From NCBI GenBank assembly GCA_016218915.1, contig JACRCQ010000079.1, positions 119,608-183,607 on the forward strand: DNA of 64,000 bases, in the 5' to 3' direction. Shown here piece after piece: positions 16,598 to 24,709 of the stretch. The position numbers were made by a program, and so were the translations under genes. The stretch's first letter is position 1. Each line of letters begins with the position of its first letter. The notes under the pieces were generated by a model. That model ran no database searches. It was not told the origin of the DNA and was given only the letters and a program-made list of their open reading frames with translations. The stretch is from Deltaproteobacteria bacterium. Lineage in GTDB: Bacteria > Myxococcota_A > Polyangia > Polyangiales > Polyangiaceae.

Positions 16598-18664
16598 TCA
16601 CTTTCCTGGTGGTTGCTGGCCGGGCAGCGAAGCGGGAGCCCGTGTCCCTCGCGCGGGAATCAGGGTGTCGCGCAGACCCGCCCGAAGCTCGCTGTCGCTC
16701 AGCACATCGTCGCGATCCGTGTCCCACGCCTGGAACCAGCGCATAAAAGCGCTTTGGAGCTCGTCGCGGGTGAGCATGCCGTCCGAGTCGCCGTCGACCT
16801 TGTCCATCAAGGCCTGGCCAAGGAACCCGCCGGGGCCGCCCCCAGGGCCACCGCCCGGGCCGCGCTGACGATCGAGGATCGCCCCTGATTCGCCCTTGAG
16901 CTGGCGTCGAACGGACTCTGCGCGAGCCGTGACAAAGCCCTTGATCGGCTTGACGAGCGGCAACGATTCGGACGGACGATCCGGCCCACCCATTCCGGGC
17001 GGAGGTCCTGGTGCGACAGGCGCATAGGCTTCCCCGGCCACCACGGAATCGAAGCGTGCGAGCTTCTCCTGGGATTCGTCGCGAATCGAGGGTCGGAGCG
17101 CGCTCGCCAGCTCGTCGACCTGACCATGCATGCGCTCCGGGGTGAACAGCGTAGCGGCGAATTCCTCGAGGTGGGCGAGATAGGCGCGCTTGAATGCGTC
17201 GACCCGGAAGACGCGCTCCAGGAACTTGACGTTCCCGACCCAGGGGCGATGGATGCTGAGCGTCTCGCGCTCGACCTGGCTTGCGGCCATGGCGAACTGG
17301 CCGAACGAGTGATCGAGATCCCAGGGAATGAACAGGAACTGGCGCGTCTTGGGGTGAAGATATACGTAGTAGTTGTGCCCCATGCCCAGGATGCTGTCCA
17401 TGGTGCTCAGCAGGGCGGTCACTGCCATGAAACGCGCGAGCTCGTCGAGGTCGACGTACTCCGGCAGCTTGGCTGCGAACTGCGCGTCGTCTGCGTGCGA
17501 CACGAGCTTGGCCAGCTCGATGACCCTGCGGCTCTCTTCGCCGGTGACAGGCGTCTTGGGAGCATAGGCGCGTTCATACAGCTCCCATCGATCGCCGAGA
17601 TCCTCGAATGGCATGGGCGTCGACGGCTTGAAGAGCGCGCCCTTTCGCGTGCCAAAACGCTCCTCCGCAAAGTTGGTGTCGATGTTCTCCACCAGCTCGT
17701 ACAAGCCGAGATACTGGTCCTGGTACTGCCCCTCCACCGTCAACGTCACACGGCCGTACGTCGCACGCGGCGCCGGCACCCCCGCATCCCGGAACAGTCG
17801 CAACGACAAGGCATCGTTCATGTACCCAGGATCGATCACGCAGCTGTGAAGGTTGAATTCCGTCACACCCGCGAGCTTGCGGCCGCGGTGGCCGTCGTTG
17901 AGGTCCACCTTGAGTGGACGCTTGAGCGAGCTGCGCGACTGCATGTAGCTGAAGTTTCCCTTGTAGCGCAGCGATATGCCGGGGAACGCTTCGCCTTCGA
18001 AGCCGAGATCGGCGTGGGCTGACGGATACCGAGGCCCGATGCCGAACGCGCTCGCTCCCCTGGCGGCATTGCCCGCAGCACCCGGCCCACCAGAACCCAT
18101 CGGAGGCGGTCCGCCCGGAGCCATCGGCGGAGGCCCGCCGGGACCCATCGGCGGAGGTCCGCCTGGGGCAGGCATGAGCTTGTTGACGCTGGTCTTGACC
18201 TCGGTTGCGTCCAGGCTCCCGGACTTGTCGGCATCCCACTGCACGAACCACCTGTCACCCAGTGCCAGAAGCTCGTGGCGCGCGAGACGCTGGTCGTGGT
18301 TCGCGTCGCCCTGTTCCAGGAATGCCGGAGCAAGGAACATCCCGGGCCCGAAGCGGCCTGGGCCTCCCGGACCGAACGGGCCACCGGGGCCAAAGGTGCT
18401 GGCCGGCTCCATGGCTTTCCATTGATCAGGGCTGAGATTCAGACGAATCGTCCACACCCGGCTCAGGTGAAACAGCCGCTCCGTTGCGCGACCGCCGGTT
18501 GCTGGCTCTGGGCCGAGGCGCTGCAGTGCGACCGCCGGAAGCATCAGGGCAAGCGTGGCTGCCACAGCAGCTGCAACGGCAGCGCTCTGCCGCGACGTTG
18601 TGCGGGTGGGCGAGAAGTGCGCGCGATCACGCTGAACAGATTCGTGCAGAAATCGGCCTGTCAT
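16598..18664 (-). CDS. CotH kinase-family protein with EF-hand pairs
   Basis: This 688-residue exported protein has a long basic N-terminus, a hydrophobic segment (about residues 28-48), and then a Gly/Pro/Phe-rich stretch. Calcium-binding EF-hand-like loops are at both ends: DANHDQRLARHE and DADKSGSLDATE (about 115-160), and DGDSDGMLTRDE and DTDRDDVLSDSE (about 625-665). Between them is the CotH kinase domain: SLRYKGNFSYMQ, the strand LKVDLNDGHRGRKLAG, LNLHS, an EN-D segment, and FLFIPWDLDHSFGQF with the metal-binding Asp. CotH kinases phosphorylate proteins such as spore-coat CotB. A GGPPPM repeat region lies at about 165-200. First gene of the CotH-DUF4956-VTC operon. Confidence 0.9.
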   Translation of the reverse strand: MTGRFLHESVQRDRAHFSPTRTTSRQSAAVAAAVAATLALMLPAVALQRLGPEPATGGRATERLFHLSRVWTIRLNLSPDQWKAMEPASTFGPGGPFGPGGPGRFGPGMFLAPAFLEQGDANHDQRLARHELLALGDRWFVQWDADKSGSLDATEVKTSVNKLMPAPGGPPPMGPGGPPPMAPGGPPPMGSGGPGAAGNAARGASAFGIGPRYPSAHADLGFEGEAFPGISLRYKGNFSYMQSRSSLKRPLKVDLNDGHRGRKLAGVTEFNLHSCVIDPGYMNDALSLRLFRDAGVPAPRATYGRVTLTVEGQYQDQYLGLYELVENIDTNFAEERFGTRKGALFKPSTPMPFEDLGDRWELYERAYAPKTPVTGEESRRVIELAKLVSHADDAQFAAKLPEYVDLDELARFMAVTALLSTMDSILGMGHNYYVYLHPKTRQFLFIPWDLDHSFGQFAMAASQVERETLSIHRPWVGNVKFLERVFRVDAFKRAYLAHLEEFAATLFTPERMHGQVDELASALRPSIRDESQEKLARFDSVVAGEAYAPVAPGPPPGMGGPDRPSESLPLVKPIKGFVTARAESVRRQLKGESGAILDRQRGPGGGPGGGPGGFLGQALMDKVDGDSDGMLTRDELQSAFMRWFQAWDTDRDDVLSDSELRAGLRDTLIPARGTRAPASLPGQQPPGK

Positions 18665-18850
18665 GTACGGTCTCGGCTGGCCACCGGTTCATGGACCGCC
18701 GAGCGTCCCGGAGTGTTAGGCAAATCCGGACAGCGATACCAGCCGTGGATACGCCACGTGGAACGGTACCGAATCAAGATCGTCAGGGCGCGCAGCTGGC
18801 GCTTCAGCCCTAGCACTGCGTGCCCGAAGTTCCTTGGGGGATCCCCGCGA

Positions 18851-18970
18851 CGCCTTCTCCAGGCGCGCAAGGCACCGGGCGCGTGGGGCCCGGTAGCGGC
18901 ACGCCACGGCGTGCCTGCGTTGGGCACGGCATGCCGTGCCTAGCGGAGACACGGCGGTGCCGTGTCGCTA
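18851..18970. repeat. cluster of five hairpin/palindrome units (REP-like)
   Basis: The 18665-19028 interval has no gene but holds consecutive inverted repeats. They are: 18851-18865 (CGCCT/AGGCG); 18875-18893 (CCGGGC/GCCCGG); 18898-18915 (GGCACGCC, two-base loop, GGCGTGCC); 18923-18940, the perfect palindrome GGCACGGCATGCCGTGCC; and 18941-18970, an ACACGGC/GCCGTGT stem closed by outer TAGCG/CGCTA. It lies upstream of CotH and downstream of the lipoprotein gene at 19029. It may be a REP-type mobile repeat or a transcription-stopping structure. Confidence 0.7.
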
Positions 18971-19028
18971 CGGTCGGCGGAAGGCGGTGGTCGCCAATGA
19001 TCCCGCTGTGCACTTGGGGCACACGGAA

Positions 19029-19823
19029 CTAGTCCTTACACGTCAGCGCGCCGCCCCAGCATTGCCCGGCGTTGCACTGGCCGCTGCAGCAATTCGGGTT
19101 GTCTCCACACTGCTCGCCGCTACCGCACGACCATCCGTTTCCTAGGCAGCACTGGTTGCCGACGCAGTTGCCGTCGCAGCACTCCGCTGCGCAATTGCAG
19201 TTCTGCCCCTCGCCGGAGGACTTGCATTGGACCGGCTCGCACGTGTTGTTGGCGTTGCAATGCTGGCCGCATTGACATGCGGGGCACGAGACGCTGAGTT
19301 GCGTGCCGCAGATCGAGGTGGCTGTGAACGAGCCGCAAGCCGTGGTGTGGTCCGAGCAATAGGCGGACGGTGTCTCAGGTACGCACGCACCGCCGCTCCC
19401 GCCTGCGCCTGCTCCCGCATTCCCAGCGCCTCCGTTGTTGCTACCTCCCATCGCCCCGGCGCCTGCGGTGCCTCCGCCGCCACCGGTTCCGCCCATGGCG
19501 CCGGTTCCACCCATCGCGCCGGAGCCAGCGGCGCCGCCCGTGCTTGATCCGCCTTGGCCTCCCTTACCGCTGGATGCGCCGGTGCCAGCCGTGCCGCCGC
19601 CGCCCCCGTTGCCACCTACAGACTGATCAGGGCTCGCGTCCTTTCCTGCCGTGCCTGCGCTCCCGCCTGTTGACGTCTGGTCCGGAGAAGCGTCAGCCCC
19701 CGCGTTTCCGCCGGTCTCCGCTGGCGTGAACCCATCGCCGCCGCAAGCGCCTTGCGCGAAGATGATCGCTGCTGCGATCGCAAACCATCCGGTGAACAGT
19801 CTGGAGAAGGAAGTCGTGGTCAT
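19029..19823 (-). CDS. Gly-rich, Cys-rich putative lipoprotein
   Basis: The 264-residue protein begins with a signal whose hydrophobic part ends at FAQGAC, consistent with lipidation. Residues 35-145 are a low-complexity linker of GG, GT and GA steps. The C-terminal 110 residues contain about 24 cysteines in short loops (CPACQCGQHC, CNCAAECC, CCLGNGWSC, CGDNPNCC), suggesting a disulfide-stabilised surface domain rather than a metal enzyme. I do not recognise a family. The layout matches the lipoproteins at 13639, 34135 and 38943, which share the linker but have different C-terminal heads. Monocistronic as far as can be seen. Confidence 0.8.
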   Translation of the reverse strand: MTTTSFSRLFTGWFAIAAAIIFAQGACGGDGFTPAETGGNAGADASPDQTSTGGSAGTAGKDASPDQSVGGNGGGGGTAGTGASSGKGGQGGSSTGGAAGSGAMGGTGAMGGTGGGGGTAGAGAMGGSNNGGAGNAGAGAGGSGGACVPETPSAYCSDHTTACGSFTATSICGTQLSVSCPACQCGQHCNANNTCEPVQCKSSGEGQNCNCAAECCDGNCVGNQCCLGNGWSCGSGEQCGDNPNCCSGQCNAGQCWGGALTCKD

Positions 19824-19976
19824 GCCGGCACCCCTGGATGTTGGTTGTCTAGGTTGATCGCGTCAGGGCGAATAGTCAACCGGCCAGGAGGGCGGCGGCG
19901 AAGGTTAAGCCGACGGCCGCCTGTTCAAACATGCTCGACCCCTGGGGGAGAGCGTGCGACAAGCGCGGTGTTCCCC

Positions 19977-21089
19977 ATGCGCGCTGTTGTCCTCATCACA
20001 GCTTTCACGCTCGCGCCTGCCTGCTCCGCATCGCCCATCGCCCCGTCCCCTGTGCCCTCCATCCCGCTCGCGCCCCCCTCGGACGCGAGCGACGCGCCTG
20101 TGGATGCAACGCAGGACAGCGCCGCAGAGGCCAGGTCGTCCGAAGCTGAGCCGGACGCTGCGCTGTCCGGATGTCCTTCCGACATGAAGCTGGTGGACGG
20201 TGATTTCTGCACCAGAGTCGAGCAGAAGTGCCGTCGCAAGTGGAACAGCAAGTACACGCACAAGACGGTCTGCATGGAGTTCGAGGCGCCCAGCCGCTGC
20301 GTCGGCGACAAGCAGCACAAGCGCTTCTGCATCGACACCTACGAGTGGCCCAACGTTGCAGGGCAACGCCCGGAAGTCATGAGCAACTTCTACCAGGCCC
20401 AGGTCAAGTGCGCGTCCGTGGGCAAACGTCTGTGCACGGAGACCGAATGGACCCAGGCGTGCGAAGGCCCTGAGATGAAGCCGTTTCCCAACGGCTACGT
20501 GCGCGACCCGCTCAAGTGCAACGGGGATCACCTCTGGGACGATCCGAGCCTCAAGAAGGTCGAGGCCTATGATCCGGACGAGCTCGCGAGGCTCTGGAAG
20601 GGAGTCCGCAGCGGCTCGCAGCCAGGGTGCATCAGCGACTACGGCGTTGCGGACATGCCTGCGAACGTCGACGAGGTTTCGTTCAACGAGGAGATCCTCC
20701 CGTTTTCCAGGGACAAGTACGACAACGCGATCACCGGCGGCAACTGGTATCAAGGCGTTCGCAACCAGTGCCGTCCCAAGGTGTACACGCACGACGACGG
20801 CTGGTCGTACTACTTTCTGGGGCTGCGTTGCTGCGCTGAGCCCGACGGCAAGCCGTCGGACCCACGGGCACCGAGGCAGATCGCCCACGGCTGGGACTTC
20901 AAGCGCGTGGAGTCCCTGGCTCGGTTCACCACCGAGCAGATGCGCGAGAAGCTGCTTCTCAAGCGGGAAGGGAAGTGCACCTGCGCGGTCCGGGACACGC
21001 TCTGCCGCATCATGTGCGGCGACATGCTCGGCCCCCGCGCACATGATGCCGATCCGAACCGGATCATCCCCAAACCCGGGCGGGATTGA
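19977..21089 (+). CDS. SUMF1/FGE-like (formylglycine-generating-type fold) exported protein
   Basis: The ATG at 19977 gives a short signal (MRAVVLITAFTLAPACS) and a Pro/Ser/Asp linker. The rest, about 285 residues, has the FGE-sulfatase fold pattern: FCIDTYEWPN, the aromatic AQVKCASVGKRLCTETEWTQAC segment that defines the family, and the end ITGGNWYQGVRNQCRPKVY...FLGLRCC, equivalent to GGSW...FGFRCV. The active-site Cys pair of true formylglycine-generating enzymes is not clear, so it is probably a non-enzymatic or modified binding domain. No sulfatase is nearby. Its 3' end is followed by a hairpin (21120-21154). Confidence 0.82.
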   Translation: MRAVVLITAFTLAPACSASPIAPSPVPSIPLAPPSDASDAPVDATQDSAAEARSSEAEPDAALSGCPSDMKLVDGDFCTRVEQKCRRKWNSKYTHKTVCMEFEAPSRCVGDKQHKRFCIDTYEWPNVAGQRPEVMSNFYQAQVKCASVGKRLCTETEWTQACEGPEMKPFPNGYVRDPLKCNGDHLWDDPSLKKVEAYDPDELARLWKGVRSGSQPGCISDYGVADMPANVDEVSFNEEILPFSRDKYDNAITGGNWYQGVRNQCRPKVYTHDDGWSYYFLGLRCCAEPDGKPSDPRAPRQIAHGWDFKRVESLARFTTEQMREKLLLKREGKCTCAVRDTLCRIMCGDMLGPRAHDADPNRIIPKPGRD

Positions 21090-21102
21090 GGGGGCGTGCG
21101 CT

Positions 21103-21127
21103 GGAGCCGCGACCGTCAGGGAGCGGG
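21103..21127 (+). repeat. 25-base dispersed repeat, copy A
   Basis: These 25 bases, beginning GGAGCCGCGACC and ending GGGAGCGGG, are identical to 52062-52086. They lie just downstream of the SUMF1-like stop. The match was found by reading, not by a search, so other copies may exist. Confidence 0.75.
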
Positions 21128-21154
21128 CGATGTCCCTGCGATCCGGCCCGCTCC
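21120..21154 (+). terminator. hairpin downstream of SUMF1-like gene
   Basis: GGAGCGGG and its complement CCCGCTCC enclose a 19-base loop, 30 bases after the stop codon. The stem is GC-rich but no U-tract follows. It could terminate with Rho or simply be part of the repeat that overlaps it. Confidence 0.35.
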
Positions 21155-21291
21155 ATGAGGGGCGCGGCTTCGTTTTCCAAGGATCAGGAGCCGCGCGTGT
21201 CCAACCTCGCCGTGGCAACCCCCAGATCGAACGGCCAGCTGCCACGTAGGAACCTTTGGCTAGGGGTGGCGGTCAGAAGGTGCACACAACC

Positions 21292-23529
21292 ATGAGCTCA
21301 ACTCGACTGGTGACTCTCTCCTCGTCGCTTCTCATCGCGCTCGTGCTGGCCTCGAGCTGCACGCCGTCCACCGCATCGCCCCCTCGGGCGACCGGACCCG
21401 TCGCGACTGCATCCCCGTCGGCAGCGCCTTCGGCAGCCCAGCCCGTGATCGCGGTCTCGCCCCCGCGTCCTCCGCCTCCCGCGATCACTGCACCGATGCA
21501 GGGGGAGCCTCCTGCAACCGCACTTGCCGAAGCACGTCTGGTCACGTCTACTTGCGAAAACTTCAAGGAAGCGGCGCGCCAGGTGGCAGAGGCGCGCATC
21601 AAGCAGATGCGCATCGATGTCGATCGGTCCTACAAGACCTGGGCAGAATCCCAACCGAGCTGCTGGGAGGGCTATCGCTACCGCGCACGTCCGCCCATGC
21701 CGACGTATGCGACGGCCGATTCGGCTCCCCGTGGGTACGGCGTAGGGTACGGCTCAGGGCACGGACGCATGGCGCCGGCTTCGGCTGCCCCCCGAGATCG
21801 AGCTCCTGACGGCGCGCAGAAGGCGAAGGCGGCATCGGGCACCAACAACCAGGTCGCCGGGGTCGACGAGGCGGACATCGTGAAGAACGACGGACGGTTC
21901 GTGTACATCGGGGCCAACGGGGCGCTGCGCATCATCGAAGCGCTCAAGCCCCATGTCGTGTCTGTCACCAAGGTCGATGGCAGCGTGAGAGAGCTGTTCG
22001 TAGAGGGAGATCGCGCGGTCGTGTACACGGCCAGCGGCGCGGGCGGCAAGCGCTGCACCTACGGCTATGACTGCGTGTTCGCAGGCGACGGCACGGCCAC
22101 GCGCATCCTCGTGTACGACATCAGCAACCGCGCTGCGCCCAAGCTCACGCGTCAGATCGACTTGTCCGGCTCCCTGATGGCCGCGCGTCGCATAGGCAAC
22201 GCGGTGCACACCGTGGTTGCGGACGGAGACGCTCCTGCGCCTGCCTACGCAACGTGGCCTGCGGATCTGCAGACGTGCGGGACACCGGAATCGGTGGTGC
22301 GGGCGAAGTTCGCGAAGCTCAAGACTGACAACGAGCGCAAGCTCCTCGCAAACACGTGGTTCCCTACGGTCCGCGAGAAAGGCGTGGAGAAGCCTCTGTG
22401 CGGCGGGCTGCTCCGCACCGCCATGAACGATGGGCAGTCGTTCACCACCGTGGTGTCGTTCGATCTTCGCAACGACGGAGCGGAAGCGACCACGGCCACG
22501 CTTCAGAGCCGTCCAGGCGCGGTCTTCGCTTCATCGAACGCGCTCTACCTGTCCGTGGTGCACCGGAAGAACCCGGGCGCCGGGCGTTGGTACTCGTTCT
22601 ACGCTTCGGTCGACGAGGCCAGCGAGATCCACAAGTTCCGCATCGGCGCGAGCCCGAGCGAGACGCGCTACGCCGGCAGCGGCGTGGTTCCGGGGCATGT
22701 GCTCAACCAGTTCGCGATGGACGAGTGGTACGGCTACTTGCGCGTTGCGACGACCAAGGGGCGCGTACCCGATCCCCGCGTCGAGAGCGCGGTGTCGATT
22801 CTCGCCGAGGGGGACAACGGCAATCTGGTGCGGGTCGGCGCGGTGGAGAAGATCGCTCCCGGCGAGGACATCCGAGCTGTGCGATTCGACGATGACCGCG
22901 GGTACGTGGTGACGTTCAAGAAAACGGATCCCCTGTTCGTGATCGACCTGTACCAGCCTGCGCACCCGGTGATCCTGGGCGAGCTGAAGATCCCCGGCTT
23001 CTCGACGTACATCCACCGAATCGATCCAGACCACCTGCTCTCGATCGGGTTCGACGCCAACGACCACGGCAACTTCGCGTACTTCGACGGCGTGATCCTG
23101 CAGCTGTTCGACGTGAAGAACCCTACGGATCCGAAGCTGATGCACAAGGAGAAGATCGGCACGCGCGGATCCAGCTCCGAGGCGGCGACCAACCACCTTG
23201 CCTTCAACTTCTTCGCGGAAAAGGGGTTGCTCGCGATTCCGATGACGATCTGCGAAGGGGGCGGCGACGGGCGCAACGGCACCGAGCTGACGTTCAGCGG
23301 GCTGCTGGTCTACGACGTCAATCTCGCGCGCGGCTTCACCCGCCTCGGCGGCATCAACCACGGACCCAAGGGAGCCAGCTGCGGCACCTGGTGGTCGAAC
23401 GCCAACTCGATGGTCAAGCGCAGCATCTTCCTGGACGATCTCGTGTACTCGATCGCGATGGATCGGGCGAAGGTCCAGCGCATGGGGCACTTCGGGGAGG
23501 ATGTGGCGGATCTCGCGCTGATGCCTTGA
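21292..23529 (+). CDS. secreted beta-propeller domain protein (PF09826-type)
   Basis: The 745-residue protein starts at ATG 21292 with a lipoprotein signal (IALVLASSC). A Pro/Ala linker and a helical segment follow. From about residue 185 it has the hallmark of the large secreted beta-propeller family, NNQVAGVDEADIVKNDG, and then a series of blades with strands such as FVYIGANGALRIIEA, VSVTKVDGSVRELFVEGD, GYVVTFKKTDPLFVIDL and ILGELKIPGFSTYIHRID. The C-terminal segment (LDDLVYSIAMDRAKVQ) ends the propeller. Its function is unknown; members are exported in archaea and bacteria. The start is supported by the signal and by AGAAGG about twelve bases upstream. Confidence 0.9.
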   Translation: MSSTRLVTLSSSLLIALVLASSCTPSTASPPRATGPVATASPSAAPSAAQPVIAVSPPRPPPPAITAPMQGEPPATALAEARLVTSTCENFKEAARQVAEARIKQMRIDVDRSYKTWAESQPSCWEGYRYRARPPMPTYATADSAPRGYGVGYGSGHGRMAPASAAPRDRAPDGAQKAKAASGTNNQVAGVDEADIVKNDGRFVYIGANGALRIIEALKPHVVSVTKVDGSVRELFVEGDRAVVYTASGAGGKRCTYGYDCVFAGDGTATRILVYDISNRAAPKLTRQIDLSGSLMAARRIGNAVHTVVADGDAPAPAYATWPADLQTCGTPESVVRAKFAKLKTDNERKLLANTWFPTVREKGVEKPLCGGLLRTAMNDGQSFTTVVSFDLRNDGAEATTATLQSRPGAVFASSNALYLSVVHRKNPGAGRWYSFYASVDEASEIHKFRIGASPSETRYAGSGVVPGHVLNQFAMDEWYGYLRVATTKGRVPDPRVESAVSILAEGDNGNLVRVGAVEKIAPGEDIRAVRFDDDRGYVVTFKKTDPLFVIDLYQPAHPVILGELKIPGFSTYIHRIDPDHLLSIGFDANDHGNFAYFDGVILQLFDVKNPTDPKLMHKEKIGTRGSSSEAATNHLAFNFFAEKGLLAIPMTICEGGGDGRNGTELTFSGLLVYDVNLARGFTRLGGINHGPKGASCGTWWSNANSMVKRSIFLDDLVYSIAMDRAKVQRMGHFGEDVADLALMP

Positions 23530-23535
23530 GGGACT

Positions 23536-24096
23536 TCAGCGCTTCGGATCAGGGCGTTTCGGCTGGTCGGCGATGGCGCTAATCGGAACAAAGCCTTCCC
23601 TGGACGGGCCGAGCCGTATCTTGACCCAGCCGCCTTGCGGCTGATCGAGGATCTCGGCGCGTACAGCGGCGCTCAGCACTTCGGCCGGGGCGTACAGCTC
23701 GCCTGGGCCCTGCCTGACCTGCGTCGGGTTCACGATCACGCGCGCTCGGAGCGGAGCACCCGATGCACCCGGTGCTGCGGAGGACATGGAGGCGCTGGGT
23801 TCCGGAGGGGGCGCGGGCTGGTTCTTCGGAGCCAGGAAGCGGGTCCAGATCAGGTAGCCGGCCACTGCGAACAGGGCGATGTCGATCAGCCAGTGGTACC
23901 AGCGTCGCTTTCCCTTTTCGGCCTTGCGCTCCTGCTCGGCCTTGAGCGATGCGGCAGCACGCTCCTGCGCCTTTCGCGTGTGCTCTGCACGCTCGCGCCG
24001 CTCTTCGGCTGCGCGCTCCTCCTCGTCATCCGCTTGTGCATCTGCGGCTTCGGCGCTCTTGGCGGGCTTGTCCTCGGGGTCGTTCGGCTGCGTCAT
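23536..24096 (-). CDS. single-pass membrane protein with SH3-like domain
   Basis: The 186-residue protein starts with a strongly charged coiled-coil-like region (residues 20-68, rich in Glu, Arg, Ala and Lys). One membrane helix follows (WLIDIALFAVAGYLIWTRFL, about 70-90) and then a Pro/Ser linker. The C-terminal 65 residues look like a bacterial SH3 (SH3b) domain: ARVIVNPTQVRQGPG, VRAEILDQPQGGWVKIRL and GFVPISAI. That points to a cytoplasmic N-terminus and a periplasmic SH3b head that may bind peptidoglycan. It is convergent with the propeller gene (6 bases apart). Confidence 0.82.
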   Translation of the reverse strand: MTQPNDPEDKPAKSAEAADAQADDEEERAAEERRERAEHTRKAQERAAASLKAEQERKAEKGKRRWYHWLIDIALFAVAGYLIWTRFLAPKNQPAPPPEPSASMSSAAPGASGAPLRARVIVNPTQVRQGPGELYAPAEVLSAAVRAEILDQPQGGWVKIRLGPSREGFVPISAIADQPKRPDPKR

Positions 24097-24176
24097 GGCC
24101 CGGGAGAATACCCAAGCTCGTCGAACAAGGCCATGGGGCTTGTCACCCCTGACAAGGGCATGGTTTCATCACACGG

Positions 24177-24683
24177 ATGGAGGACCTCGGGGAGCTCAAG
24201 AATTTCCTTTCGAACATCGCCATTTTTGGTGGGCTCGAAGAGGCCACGCTCGATCGCATCGTGGGCATGCTCCGATGGGAAGAGCATCCCAAGGGCTCGG
24301 TGGTCGTTCGCGAAGGCGAGAACGGCTTCTCGATGTACGTCGTGCGATCCGGCGAGGTGGCGCTCTACCGAAAGGGGAGCCGTGCAACCGACGTCCGGAT
24401 GGCCCGGCTCGGACCCGGAGAGTTCTTCGGAGAGATGGCCATCATCGACGTCCAGGCGCGCTCTGCCAGCGTCGTGGTGGAGGAACCCGCCATCCTGTAC
24501 TCGCTGACCAACCGGGATCTGTACACGCTCTACCAGAGCGACATGCCAGGCTACGTGATGGTGATCCAGAACCTGTGTCGCGAGCTTTCTCGCAGGCTTC
24601 GAAGGGCCGATGCGCGGATCACGCAGACGGCTGATCAAGCGAGCGACGAGACCACGCAGATCCGCAAGCTCCCGATCCAGTAG
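24177..24683 (+). CDS. cyclic-nucleotide-binding domain protein
   Basis: A 168-residue soluble protein in which residues 10-130 form one cNMP-binding domain: IFGGLEEATLDRIVGMLRWEEHPKGSVVVREGE, SGEVALYRKG, and the phosphate-binding cassette FFGEMAIIDVQARSASVV. The key Arg of the cassette is present (ARSAS). The C-terminal helix continues without a DNA-binding winged helix, so this is not a CRP-type regulator. It may be a regulatory subunit or ligand sensor for another protein. A similar domain is fused to a PP2C phosphatase at 30209. The start ATG lies six bases after GGATGG; no strong ribosome site is seen. Confidence 0.88.
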   Translation: MEDLGELKNFLSNIAIFGGLEEATLDRIVGMLRWEEHPKGSVVVREGENGFSMYVVRSGEVALYRKGSRATDVRMARLGPGEFFGEMAIIDVQARSASVVVEEPAILYSLTNRDLYTLYQSDMPGYVMVIQNLCRELSRRLRRADARITQTADQASDETTQIRKLPIQ

Positions 24684-24709
24684 CGGACTCTTCGAGGCCT
24701 CTCTCAACC

